Made by a program: the position numbers and the translations under genes. A DNA stretch of 64,000 nucleotides, taken from CAYZBM01 sp964476705 (GTDB lineage: Bacteria > Pseudomonadota > Alphaproteobacteria > Rickettsiales > UBA6187). Location: NCBI GenBank assembly GCA_964476705.1, contig CAYZBM010000001.1:10745-74744 (forward strand), written 5' to 3'. The notes under the pieces were generated by a model, which saw only the letters and a list, made by a program, of their open reading frames with translations, was not told where the DNA came from and did no database searches. The first letter of the stretch is position 1. The number at the start of each line of letters is the position of its first letter. Positions 17,987-26,538 of the stretch are shown piece after piece.

Positions 17987-18784
17987 ATGCCCAAAGATTT
18001 TACAATTACTACGGTTATAACATCCTTGAATATGGAAAATAGTATAGCTGATTCGATAAAATCCTTTCTTGAGCAAGATTATCCCTATAAACAACTAGTT
18101 ATTGTTGACGGCAAATCAACCGATAATTCTCATGAGATTATTGCTGATTTTGTAAATAAGCACCAAGATATAATTACCTGGGTAAAAGAGTATGACAAAA
18201 ACTTATCTGATGCCCGTAATATCGCTATAAAGCATACCAAAGGAAATATTATTGGGTTTCTGGGGGCTGATGATTTATTATGCAAAGGAATATTTACTAA
18301 AATAGCAGAATTTACAAAAATTGCTGACCATTACGATGCTATATATTTTAACTCATATATAATAGCTAAAAATGAAATAGTTTTTAGAAATAGCGCTACT
18401 ATTGAATTTAACAAACGTAATTTACGTAAACTTCCCCCTATAGTTCCAGGAGAAGCTATCTATTACAAAAAAGAACTATTTGATTGCCATAAATTTAATG
18501 AGAAAAACCCCAATACTCTTGATTATGAATTTAATATGGATCTAGTTACTGCAAATAAAAATTATATTTTCTGTCCTTTGAATGAAACTGGCGTGTATTG
18601 GATAAATAAAAATGGCCACAATATATCATCAATTCATGGCAAAGAACAAAGATATGAAACAATTGCAATAATGTTTAAATATTGTAAAAGATATTCTGAC
18701 TATAAAAAAATAATCGGTTATAATTTAAAGAACATACTAAAAAATTATAGAAATATAAAAAATGCTTACAACAAAATAAAGTGA
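17987..18784 (+). CDS. Glycosyltransferase family 2
   Basis: A 265-residue GT-A fold transferase with no membrane segment. The N-terminus TVITSLNMENSIADSI and LVIVDGKSTDNS form the nucleotide-binding part, and FLGADDLL supplies the DxD-type metal motif (ADD). It is on the plus strand at the edge of the surface-glycan locus, facing the opposite cluster, with a strong hairpin between them. The sugar donor and acceptor cannot be told from sequence. Confidence 0.88.
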   Translation: MPKDFTITTVITSLNMENSIADSIKSFLEQDYPYKQLVIVDGKSTDNSHEIIADFVNKHQDIITWVKEYDKNLSDARNIAIKHTKGNIIGFLGADDLLCKGIFTKIAEFTKIADHYDAIYFNSYIIAKNEIVFRNSATIEFNKRNLRKLPPIVPGEAIYYKKELFDCHKFNEKNPNTLDYEFNMDLVTANKNYIFCPLNETGVYWINKNGHNISSIHGKEQRYETIAIMFKYCKRYSDYKKIIGYNLKNILKNYRNIKNAYNKIK

Positions 18785-18799
18785 CTTTATAATTAAGAG

Positions 18800-18812
18800 G
18801 TAACCGTTCAGG
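18800..18812 (+). repeat. Dispersed 13-base repeat GTAACCGTTCAGG, copy 1
   Basis: The same 13 bases recur at 52504-52516, again in an intergenic region next to hairpin structures. This is probably part of a dispersed palindromic element. Confidence 0.5.
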
Positions 18813-18830
18813 ATATATATAGACGCCAGG

Positions 18831-18872
18831 CGAATAGGGCTTTTGCGAAGCAAAAGTCCTATTCGAATTTTT
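18831..18872. terminator. Bidirectional terminator hairpin
   Basis: A 16-base stem (18831-18846 with 18850-18865, one mismatch, GAA loop, ends CGAATAGG) is followed by a T-rich run. It lies between two convergent glycosyltransferase genes and could stop transcription from both sides. Confidence 0.7.
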
Positions 18873-18935
18873 ATAAATTACTCTTATGACTTCACTAAAA
18901 TAAAAGTGTCGGGCAATATGAATTAAGACAACGAA

Positions 18936-20114
18936 CTAAAATAATTTATATAAAGCTTCACCTAGAATCTTTGTATTTAAGGTACTTTGTTCTTTTAGCT
19001 GATAATGAGATGGCCTGATTAAAGAAGTTAACATTAATTTTTCCATTTTATCTGATAAATCTTGATAGTCTTTAGATTCAAAAAATATTATTTCATTTAA
19101 TGTATTAGTAATCTCTAGATTGGTTTTTATATTAGAAATAATTGCTGGTATTCCTAAACTAGCAGCATCCCAAACACTGCCTCCTCCTGGCCCACCCTCA
19201 AATAAAGTTGTTTGAATAACCGCAACTGCACTTTTCATTATTTCAATCTGCTCTAATTTAGGAATTAAACCTAAACATCTTACTTTATTTTGAATCCCTA
19301 AATCTTTGAGTAAATTATTTAAATCATTTATATAATTAGGGCGCCTACTATCCTCCATTAGACCAGTACATATAAGCTCAAAATCTTTATACTCTTCTTT
19401 TTTTATAAATTCTGCGAAAGCCTTATACAAAGTTGGATGGTCTTTATGGAGCCAAAATTGATTAGATGATATAAAATATCGTTTTGGTAAATTATATTTG
19501 CTTATTATAGAATGATTATTCTCTAAATATTTTTGGTTAAGTTTAGGAGTAAAAGGCAAAACAAATATATTATCAGGATTAGCTTTATAAAATTCAATTA
19601 AATCATCTTTAACAGAATTAGCATTAACTATAATTCTTTTATTCTTATTTACCATTGACGTAAAAAAACTATTTCTAGAAACGATATCTTCTTTAGAAAA
19701 AAATTCTGGAAAATATTTATGCTGGCAATCATAAAGGTAACCGATACTATTAATTTTAAAATCATAATATTCAGGGTTCATATGGGGCAAGATAGTCTCT
19801 ATATTAAATTTATCTAAAGCTCTTTTTAAATTTAATCCGCCACTATATTGTACAAATCGTAAAGAAGAAAAATCTTCAAAGCCAGGATAAAGATCTTTCA
19901 GAACTAAATCGGATAAAAATTTCTCATAAATTTTTAAAAATAGTCTTTTTATTCCTTTGTATTTCTTATATTTATTATTAAAAATAAAAAATATATACAA
20001 TTTAATTTTTTTCTCCTTAGAAACACTGTCTAGGGCTAATATTATTTGTTTAATGAAATCAACTCCTCCATTCCACCCCACAAAACTTTCCGTAAGTATA
20101 GCAATTTTTTTCAT
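18936..20114 (-). CDS. Glycosyltransferase family 1 (GT-B fold)
   Basis: A 392-residue protein starting MKKIAILTESFVGWNGGVDFI with a glycine-rich donor loop. The C-terminal half has the GT4/GT1 pattern: FISSNQFWLHKDHPTLYKAF, KVRCLGLIPKLEQIEIM, and the donor-site block FEGGPGGGSVWDAASLGIPAI, where the usual E-x7-E is altered. It belongs to the minus-strand glycan cluster and abuts the acyltransferase gene, whose stop overlaps its start region. The specific sugar is unknown. Confidence 0.88.
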   Translation of the reverse strand: MKKIAILTESFVGWNGGVDFIKQIILALDSVSKEKKIKLYIFFIFNNKYKKYKGIKRLFLKIYEKFLSDLVLKDLYPGFEDFSSLRFVQYSGGLNLKRALDKFNIETILPHMNPEYYDFKINSIGYLYDCQHKYFPEFFSKEDIVSRNSFFTSMVNKNKRIIVNANSVKDDLIEFYKANPDNIFVLPFTPKLNQKYLENNHSIISKYNLPKRYFISSNQFWLHKDHPTLYKAFAEFIKKEEYKDFELICTGLMEDSRRPNYINDLNNLLKDLGIQNKVRCLGLIPKLEQIEIMKSAVAVIQTTLFEGGPGGGSVWDAASLGIPAIISNIKTNLEITNTLNEIIFFESKDYQDLSDKMEKLMLTSLIRPSHYQLKEQSTLNTKILGEALYKLF

Positions 20115-20713
20115 TATTTTTTCCTAGTTATTTTACCTATATAAGTACCTGGTATATTTATATCTTCTAGAACTACACTACCTGCTCCTATTATTACATT
20201 ATCGCAAATATTTACTTTATCTCTAATTACTGCGCCAGCGCCAACAAATACATTCTCACCTATAGTAACCCTACCACAAACCGTTGCATTTGGCGCTATA
20301 TGAGTATTACGAGCAACCGTTACTTCATGATCTAAGCATGCTCCGGTATTAATTATTACATTATCACCAATTATAGAGCTTACTCCTAAATGAGCATAAT
20401 TAGCAATAAAGGTTCCTTTACCTATTTCTACTTCAAGGCCTATATAAGAATGTTTTGAAATTATAGTAATTAAATCAGAATATTTATTATATTCTAATTT
20501 TCTTTTATAGTTATCTCCGATACCAACTATTACCGACTCTTTTTCTTCTTTAATCTCATATTCTCGGTAAACAGGAAAATCAAGTATTAGTTCATTTATT
20601 TTTGCATAAGGATCTACAAAAATTATTTGAATTTGCGGAAATGCATCGACAGCAACATTAGCAATACTTCTTGCATGTCCTCCACAACCTATAATAACTA
20701 ACTTATTTTTCAT
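20114..20713 (-). CDS. NeuD/PglD-family sugar O- or N-acyltransferase
   Basis: A 199-residue protein with an N-terminal Rossmann-like nucleotide-sugar domain (VIIGCGGHARSIANVA) and a C-terminal left-handed beta-helix made of hexapeptide repeats (IGDNVIINTGACLDHEV; VGAGAVIRDKVNICDN). The histidine in CLDHE is the expected catalytic base. Such enzymes acetylate a sugar amine or hydroxyl using acetyl-CoA. The aminotransferase directly upstream (11-base overlap) would make the amine, as in PglE/PglD or PerA/PerB pairs. Confidence 0.9.
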   Translation of the reverse strand: MKNKLVIIGCGGHARSIANVAVDAFPQIQIIFVDPYAKINELILDFPVYREYEIKEEKESVIVGIGDNYKRKLEYNKYSDLITIISKHSYIGLEVEIGKGTFIANYAHLGVSSIIGDNVIINTGACLDHEVTVARNTHIAPNATVCGRVTIGENVFVGAGAVIRDKVNICDNVIIGAGSVVLEDINIPGTYIGKITRKK

Positions 20714-21797
20714 AATAATCTTTTATTATTTTTGCAATAAATTGAATATCCAATTCATTCAATTCCGGATAACTAGGTAAATTTATTCCTCTATATGCTA
20801 TATTCTCAGCATTTATATAGTGCTCTTCTTTTCTATTATAAGCTGGCATTGTATGTATTGGATAGAAAGTAGGCCTAGTTTCTATCCCTGCTTCTTTTAA
20901 ATAACTTCGCAATTCTTCTCTAATCTCAGAATTTTTGACTAATATAGAACACATCCAATAAGAGTGATATACTTCTCCTATGGCTTTATGCAAAATTATA
21001 GGAAGATTTTTTAGATATTTTTCATACCATTTTGCAATTTTTTGTTTTTTTTCTAGAAATATTTCTATTTGTTCAAGTTGTGCTAAACCTATAGCGGCTT
21101 GAATATTAGTCATTCTATAATTAAAACCTATAATATCGTGCCAATATTCACGATTTTTAGCTAAACCTTGGCCGTTTAAATGTACTAATTTATTATAAAT
21201 TTCAGAATTATTAGTAACAACCATTCCTCCTTCACCGCAAGTAATAGTTTTGTTTCCAAAAAATGAAAATGTAGCAACGTCACCAAAAGTACCTACATAT
21301 TGATTTTTATATTTGCTTCCTAAAGCTTCAGCACAGTCCTCAATGATTAATAAATTATAATCTTTAGCAATTTTTATTATTGAGTCCATATCACAGGGAT
21401 GACCATATAAAGGAACTACTATAATCGCTTTAGTTTTAGGAGTAATCTTTTTTATTATATCATTAGGACATATCTGCCAATTATCAATTTTACTATCAAC
21501 AAAAATCGGCTTAGCCCCTACTTGTACAATAGGATTTGCTGAAGCAATATAAGTAAAAGTTGGGACTATAACTTCATCACCAATTCCAATACCTAAAGCA
21601 ACTAAAGCTAGATGTATAGCTACCGTACCATTACATACAGAAGTTGCAAATTTAATATCTATATATTTAGCAAAACTAGTTTCAAAATATTGAATAAACT
21701 TACCTTTAGAAGAGACCCAAGTTGAATCTAAACATTCATTGACATATTTTCTTTCATTACCAGATAAGCATGGCTTATATATAGGATATTTATACAT
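20703..21797 (-). CDS. DegT/DnrJ/EryC1/StrS sugar aminotransferase
   Basis: A 364-residue PLP enzyme that aminates a 4-keto (or 3-keto) nucleotide sugar with glutamate. Visible family motifs are the N-terminal PIYKPCLSGNE, WVSSKGKF, FTYIASANPI, IIEDCAEALGSKY, and the PLP lysine in SFFGNKTITCGEGGM. The following acyltransferase gene overlaps it, indicating a two-step amino-sugar modification. With GDP-mannose dehydratase nearby, the substrate could be GDP-4-keto-6-deoxymannose (perosamine-type route). That is inference; a UDP-sugar is equally possible. Confidence 0.92.
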   Translation of the reverse strand: MYKYPIYKPCLSGNERKYVNECLDSTWVSSKGKFIQYFETSFAKYIDIKFATSVCNGTVAIHLALVALGIGIGDEVIVPTFTYIASANPIVQVGAKPIFVDSKIDNWQICPNDIIKKITPKTKAIIVVPLYGHPCDMDSIIKIAKDYNLLIIEDCAEALGSKYKNQYVGTFGDVATFSFFGNKTITCGEGGMVVTNNSEIYNKLVHLNGQGLAKNREYWHDIIGFNYRMTNIQAAIGLAQLEQIEIFLEKKQKIAKWYEKYLKNLPIILHKAIGEVYHSYWMCSILVKNSEIREELRSYLKEAGIETRPTFYPIHTMPAYNRKEEHYINAENIAYRGINLPSYPELNELDIQFIAKIIKDYYEK

Positions 21798-21812
21798 TAT
21801 TTTTCCAAGTTC

Positions 21813-23843
21813 TTATTTTTTAATATCTGATATAAATTTATATATATGATCAACTTTAGTTTTAATTTCATTTGAATAAAAATTCAATAGATGATCTTTT
21901 CTATTTATAATATTTTCTTTATTACTTATCAATTTTTCTTTCTCATTTATTAGTGAACGATAATTTTCAATTAAAATATTTTTATCAGCTATATTATTAC
22001 TTAAATTGGTATTTTCTCGAACCAAAATAGAAAGTTTTGCCTCAAGATCATCTTTCATTTGCAAACAAGTTTCTAATTTATAAGCAACTGGAACTTTTTT
22101 AGAAGCTCTATATATAGGTAAAAATCCAAATAGATAAATCTTCTTTCTTTTATTTCTTTTTTTTATCTTTAATAGCATTATTCCAAACAAATAAAATTTC
22201 TTTTCAATGGGCGAATTTTTCAATGCTAAAGAATTACTATTTTCATTTTTATCTGATGTTATTGCATTGTTATCTAATAGAATATTACCCTCTGGAATAT
22301 AACAACTATATTCTTCGATTAATATATTATTAAGTTTCTTAAATTCCTCAATAACATCAACTCCAACTTGCGTCGAAACCCCCCCCATATTAAACTTAGC
22401 AACAGTTCTAGGTAAATATAAAAATAAATGGCCATTTTTAATAAAAGCATCACAATTAAATTTCCAATCGCTACCTTCCTTAATATTAGGACTAAAAAAC
22501 GATGAGTTTTCGAATATTTTTCTACTATAAAAAATAGCCTGGTGGTGAATATTATTATGCAATAAACAACGTTTACTCTTAATAGAATCAAATTTATTTA
22601 CCGCATTTAATTCAAATACTTTTGTATAAGGAACTTTCTTGTCAATGCTATAAGCGTAAATATCTCCATATATTGCATCTATCGCATTAAATCTTGTTTC
22701 CTCAAACTTATTCATAACATCTTCAACAACCATATCATCATAAAGTTGATCATCAGTATTAAGAAAATAACAATAATCTCCGGTAGAAATCCTAACTCCT
22801 CTTTGCATAGCAAAATATATTCCCTCGTCCTTTTCTGAAATATATTTTATCCATCCTTTCTTTGCATATTCTTCAATTATTTCTAAAGTACCATCCTTAG
22901 ATCCACCATCAACGACTATATGCTCTATATTTTTATACGTTTGATTACGAACAGATTCTATAGCTTTCTCAAAGCTCTTGATCCTATTAGATTTTACAAG
23001 ATTATAAGAAACTGTTATTATAGAAACTTTAGGAGAATTTTTTTTATTTTCTTTATATAAAAACTTATCTAAGTAAGGTTTTATTTTAATTGGAATCTTT
23101 GAATTAAACAACCATTCTTTGTACTGATCATTAGTAATTTTAGCATGTTTATTAAAATGCTTCTTTAGTATTTTTAAACACTCATCCTGACCAATCTTGT
23201 AGTTAATGAAAGACTCACCTCCCATTCTAAAAGTAGCTAATTTACAATTAACAACAGCACCCTTATATTTTTTAAGGTATAATCTTATTAAGAAATCATA
23301 ATCCGCAGAGCTCTTAAAATCCAGATCAAACATTCCTTCTCTTATCATAACCTGAGTTTTACAAAACATAGTTTGATGACAAAAAGGCATTCTAACAAAT
23401 ATTTTATTTAGATCAGCATAGCCAACAAAACTTCTTTTTATATTTTTTACATCAATAAAAATTGCATCACTTCCACAAAAATCAGCTTTTTCCTTTTCCA
23501 ATACTTTAATAGACTCCTCTACCCCATAAATATTATGCCAATAATCATCAGAATTTAAAAATGCAACATATTCACCTTTTGCTAATTTGATCCCTTTATT
23601 CATAGCATGATAAATGCCATCATCTTTCTCAGAAATATATTTTATCCAACCTTTTTCCGCATACTCCCTAATAATAAACAAACTACCATCTTTCGAGTTT
23701 CCATCTATTATTATATGCTCTATTTCTTTATATGTTTGATTATGAACAGATTCTAAACACTGCCTAAAATAATCAACTCTTCCAGAGTCAACTAAATTAT
23801 AAGTTACCGTAATTACTGTCAATTTAGGCTGTTTTTTATTCAT
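21813..23843 (-). CDS. Two-domain family 2 glycosyltransferase with C-terminal coiled coil
   Basis: 676 residues holding two GT2 domains in tandem (about 1-235 and 270-500). Both contain nearly the same blocks: a TVTYNLV or TVSYNLV start, QTYKxIEHI, KGWIKYISEKD and a FLN(S/T)DD metal motif, so the gene arose by internal duplication. The last 150 residues are a coiled coil rich in Leu, Asn and Lys. Two active sites may add sugars alternately or sequentially. A run of eight G (22379-22386 on the plus strand as C) lies inside the second domain. It overlaps fcl by 8 bases. Confidence 0.9.
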   Translation of the reverse strand: MNKKQPKLTVITVTYNLVDSGRVDYFRQCLESVHNQTYKEIEHIIIDGNSKDGSLFIIREYAEKGWIKYISEKDDGIYHAMNKGIKLAKGEYVAFLNSDDYWHNIYGVEESIKVLEKEKADFCGSDAIFIDVKNIKRSFVGYADLNKIFVRMPFCHQTMFCKTQVMIREGMFDLDFKSSADYDFLIRLYLKKYKGAVVNCKLATFRMGGESFINYKIGQDECLKILKKHFNKHAKITNDQYKEWLFNSKIPIKIKPYLDKFLYKENKKNSPKVSIITVSYNLVKSNRIKSFEKAIESVRNQTYKNIEHIVVDGGSKDGTLEIIEEYAKKGWIKYISEKDEGIYFAMQRGVRISTGDYCYFLNTDDQLYDDMVVEDVMNKFEETRFNAIDAIYGDIYAYSIDKKVPYTKVFELNAVNKFDSIKSKRCLLHNNIHHQAIFYSRKIFENSSFFSPNIKEGSDWKFNCDAFIKNGHLFLYLPRTVAKFNMGGVSTQVGVDVIEEFKKLNNILIEEYSCYIPEGNILLDNNAITSDKNENSNSLALKNSPIEKKFYLFGIMLLKIKKRNKRKKIYLFGFLPIYRASKKVPVAYKLETCLQMKDDLEAKLSILVRENTNLSNNIADKNILIENYRSLINEKEKLISNKENIINRKDHLLNFYSNEIKTKVDHIYKFISDIKK

Positions 23844-24894
23844 TTATATACCATTTATAGAATTTTTTAATTCCGTCTTCGATGTTAATTTTAGGACTCC
23901 ATCCTATTTGTTTTATCTTATTGGCATCCATAAGCTTCCTATACATACCATTTGGCTTAGTTATATCATATTCTAAGTCACCTTCGAAACCTACAATTTC
24001 TTTAACTATCCTAAAAAGTTCTCTTAATTTAATATCACTTCCTGAAGTTATATTTATCAATTCACCTATATCTTTATAATTTTTATTTTCCATTATATGT
24101 ATACAAGCGTCAGCGAGATCATCAGAGCACATAAGCTCCCTGTAAACAGAACCATCACCCCAAAGTACTACTTTATTATTATATGCTCCTATTTTTGCTA
24201 AAGTAGATTCAATAGATTTATTATCAGAATAATCTATTGAGTTATCTAAATTCCATCCTAATTTATAACGTTTAAGATCTCTTTTGATAGATTCAAAATC
24301 TTTTGCTCTGAGTAATTTTGCTAAATGAAATCTTCTTATAACCATAGGGAGAAGATGAGCTGTCTCCATATTAAAATTATCGCCTATACCATATTGATTA
24401 GTTGGCATCACTGAAATAAAATTCGTGCCATATTGTTCGTTATAATAGCGACAAAGTTTTATAGCTGCTATTTTTGCAATAGAATAAGCTTCATTAGTTT
24501 TTTCAAGTTCTCCCGTTAATAGACTATCTTCTTTCATAGGTTGATGGGTATTTTTGGGATAAATGCAACTTGAGCCTAAATTTAATAATTTACTTACTTT
24601 ATATTTATAACTTGAATTTATAACATTTAATGCAATCATTAAATTTTCATATATAAAATCAGCCGGATAAGTAGAATTAGCAATTATTCCTCCTACTTTT
24701 GCTGCTGCTAAAATAACATAATCAGGCTTCTCTTTAGCAAAAAAAACGTCTACCGCTGACTGATTAGTAAGGTCAAGATCAGAAGAAGAACTAACTATAA
24801 TATTGTTATAGTCATTTTCTTTTAATTTTCTATAAATTGCCGAACCTACTAAACCATTATGGCCAGCTAAATAAATTCTAGATTTTTGTTCCAA
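23836..24894 (-). CDS. fcl: GDP-L-fucose synthase
   Basis: NADPH-dependent epimerase/reductase that converts GDP-4-keto-6-deoxy-D-mannose to GDP-L-fucose. The 352 residues include the Rossmann motif GHNGLVGSAIYRKL, a serine in LGSSCIYPKN, the catalytic YSIAK, and PTNQYGIGDNFN. An extra stretch of about 40 residues (near 200-240) makes it longer than the 321-residue E. coli enzyme; longer family members exist. gmd lies 220 bases upstream on the same strand, and manC diverges from gmd. Confidence 0.95.
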   Translation of the reverse strand: MEQKSRIYLAGHNGLVGSAIYRKLKENDYNNIIVSSSSDLDLTNQSAVDVFFAKEKPDYVILAAAKVGGIIANSTYPADFIYENLMIALNVINSSYKYKVSKLLNLGSSCIYPKNTHQPMKEDSLLTGELEKTNEAYSIAKIAAIKLCRYYNEQYGTNFISVMPTNQYGIGDNFNMETAHLLPMVIRRFHLAKLLRAKDFESIKRDLKRYKLGWNLDNSIDYSDNKSIESTLAKIGAYNNKVVLWGDGSVYRELMCSDDLADACIHIMENKNYKDIGELINITSGSDIKLRELFRIVKEIVGFEGDLEYDITKPNGMYRKLMDANKIKQIGWSPKINIEDGIKKFYKWYINE

Positions 24895-24970
24895 ATCAAA
24901 CCCCTTTAGTTGGTTATGAAAATCTTTTTATTAAAAAAAATTTTTTCCAGTACTATCAGTACTATATGTA

Positions 24971-25008
24971 GTCTATAATCGTCATGGTAGACCCTGAAGA
25001 TTATAGAC
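24971..25008. repeat. Inverted repeat between gmd and fcl
   Basis: GTCTATAATC (24971-24980) is perfectly complementary to GATTATAGAC (24999-25008), with an 18-base loop. A direct duplication of AGTACTAT lies just before it. Its function is unknown. Confidence 0.5.
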
Positions 25009-25058
25009 AAATCAAAAAAATAAACGCTGGTTCATTTTTTATTTTGTCAAAATAATTA

Positions 25059-25096
25059 CAAGATTTTGATTATAATTTATATAAAATCTTGCAAGA
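25059..25096 (-). terminator. Inverted repeat just after gmd, possible terminator
   Basis: CAAGATTTT (25059-25067) pairs with AAAATCTTG (25083-25091) across a 15-base loop, and TCTTGCAAGA is a further short palindrome. The block sits about 20-60 bases after the gmd stop on the minus strand. The long A/T-rich loop makes terminator function uncertain. Confidence 0.35.
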
Positions 25097-25117
25097 TGTT
25101 TTTTCTTGGGCGACTCT

Positions 25118-26206
25118 TTATACTTCTTGAGGAATAAAATACTCATATCCCTTATCTTTTAAGAATTTTTCTTTTTCTGCCGATTTAAGATCTTCACTAA
25201 CCATTTCTTTTACTAACATTGACAAATCATATTTAGGTTCCCAACCAAGTTTTTGCCTTGCTTTTGTAGAGTCCCCTAATAATAGATCTACTTCAGCTGG
25301 CCTAAAATAACGCCGATCAACTTCTATTAAAATTTTTCCAGTTAACTTATCTATACCTTTTTCTTCTATACCTATACCCTGCCATTCTATCTCAATACCT
25401 AATTCTTTAAACACCATCAAACAGAAATCTCTAATAGTAGTAGTAACTCCAGTTGCAAGAACGAAATCTTCTGGATCTTTTTGTTGTAAAACTCTCCACA
25501 TACCTTCAACATAATCTTTAGCATGTCCCCAATCTCTTTTCGAATCTAAATTCCCTATATATAATTTATTTTCCATGCCGAGCTTTATTCTTACGGCAGC
25601 TCTAGTAATTTTACGAGTTACAAAGGTTTCACCTCTTCTAGGACTTTCATGGTTAAATAAAATACCATTACAAGCATACATTCCGTAGCTCTCACGATAG
25701 TTAACCGTAATCCAATAAGCATATATTTTCGCACAAGCATATGGAGACCTAGGATAAAATGGAGTAGTCTCTTTCTGAGGTATTTCTTGTACTAAACCAT
25801 ATAGTTCAGATGTTGAAGCTTGATAAATTTTTGTAGTTTTTTCCAATCCTAAAATTCTAATTGCTTCTAATATTCTTAAGGTTCCTATCCCATCTGCATT
25901 AGCCGTATATTCAGGAGAATCGAAAGAAACTTTTACATGGGATTGGGCAGCTAAATTATAAATTTCATCTGGTTTAATTTCTTGAATCAATCTAATTATA
26001 TTAGTACTATCTGTTAAATCACCATAATGTAATTTAAATTTCAAATCACTCCTATGAATATCTTGATATAAATGGTCAATCCGAGAAGTGTTAAAAGATG
26101 AAGACCGCCTTTTCATGCCATGGACTTCATAACCTTTTTCTAATAATAATTCAGCAAGATAAGATCCATCTTGTCCAGTAATTCCAGTTATCAAAGCTTT
26201 TTTCAT
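25118..26206 (-). CDS. gmd: GDP-mannose 4,6-dehydratase
   Basis: Converts GDP-D-mannose to GDP-4-keto-6-deoxy-D-mannose with bound NADP. The 362 residues show [16 protein letters not shown] at the N-terminus, the [19 protein letters not shown]-binding segment, catalytic STSELYG and the YACAK tyrosine/lysine pair, and [15 protein letters not shown]. It feeds Fcl for GDP-fucose and possibly the aminotransferase for perosamine-like sugars. It is divergently oriented from manC across a 330-base A/T-rich region. Confidence 0.96.
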   Translation of the reverse strand: MKKALITGITGQDGSYLAELLLEKGYEVHGMKRRSSSFNTSRIDHLYQDIHRSDLKFKLHYGDLTDSTNIIRLIQEIKPDEIYNLAAQSHVKVSFDSPEYTANADGIGTLRILEAIRILGLEKTTKIYQASTSELYGLVQEIPQKETTPFYPRSPYACAKIYAYWITVNYRESYGMYACNGILFNHESPRRGETFVTRKITRAAVRIKLGMENKLYIGNLDSKRDWGHAKDYVEGMWRVLQQKDPEDFVLATGVTTTIRDFCLMVFKELGIEIEWQGIGIEEKGIDKLTGKILIEVDRRYFRPAEVDLLLGDSTKARQKLGWEPKYDLSMLVKEMVSEDLKSAEKEKFLKDKGYEYFIPQEV

Positions 26207-26538
26207 TTAGTCTTTTACTCCATTAATTATTTTATTTAGTTTCAACTGCAATAAAAGCATATTTTGTAATTTATCCAACATATATTCCAATATATATATA
26301 ACCATTAAATAAATTACAATAACTACATATAGATCACAACTTATTACTTTTCTGTATAATTTGCCCAATAACTCTAATTGAGAGCTTTATATGCACAAAT
26401 GAATTTAACTTTCTTATAATAACCTTATAATTTATGTTTTTTTAATAAATTATAATTATACTATACATTAATTAAGAGCATGTTATTTAGATAGAGTAAT
26501 TTATTATAATGTTTTTATAAATCTAAAGGAAATATATT
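26207..26538. promoter_or_regulatory. Divergent A/T-rich control region between gmd and manC
   Basis: No reading frame is visible in these 332 bases. The region must hold the start points for both divergent transcripts. TATAAT-like hexamers occur near 26356 and 26425, without convincing -35 partners. An AAAGGA ribosome site precedes manC. I see no riboswitch or strong palindrome. Confidence 0.4.

Noticed and set aside
22319..22591. 90-residue minus-strand frame within the tandem glycosyltransferase
   Set aside because: It is an alternate frame of the larger gene and shows no conserved motif.
24160..24300. Extra segment in fcl as an inserted palindromic element
   Set aside because: A CAATAGATT/AATCTATTG stem lies there, but longer Fcl proteins exist in other bacteria, so a recent insertion is not supported.
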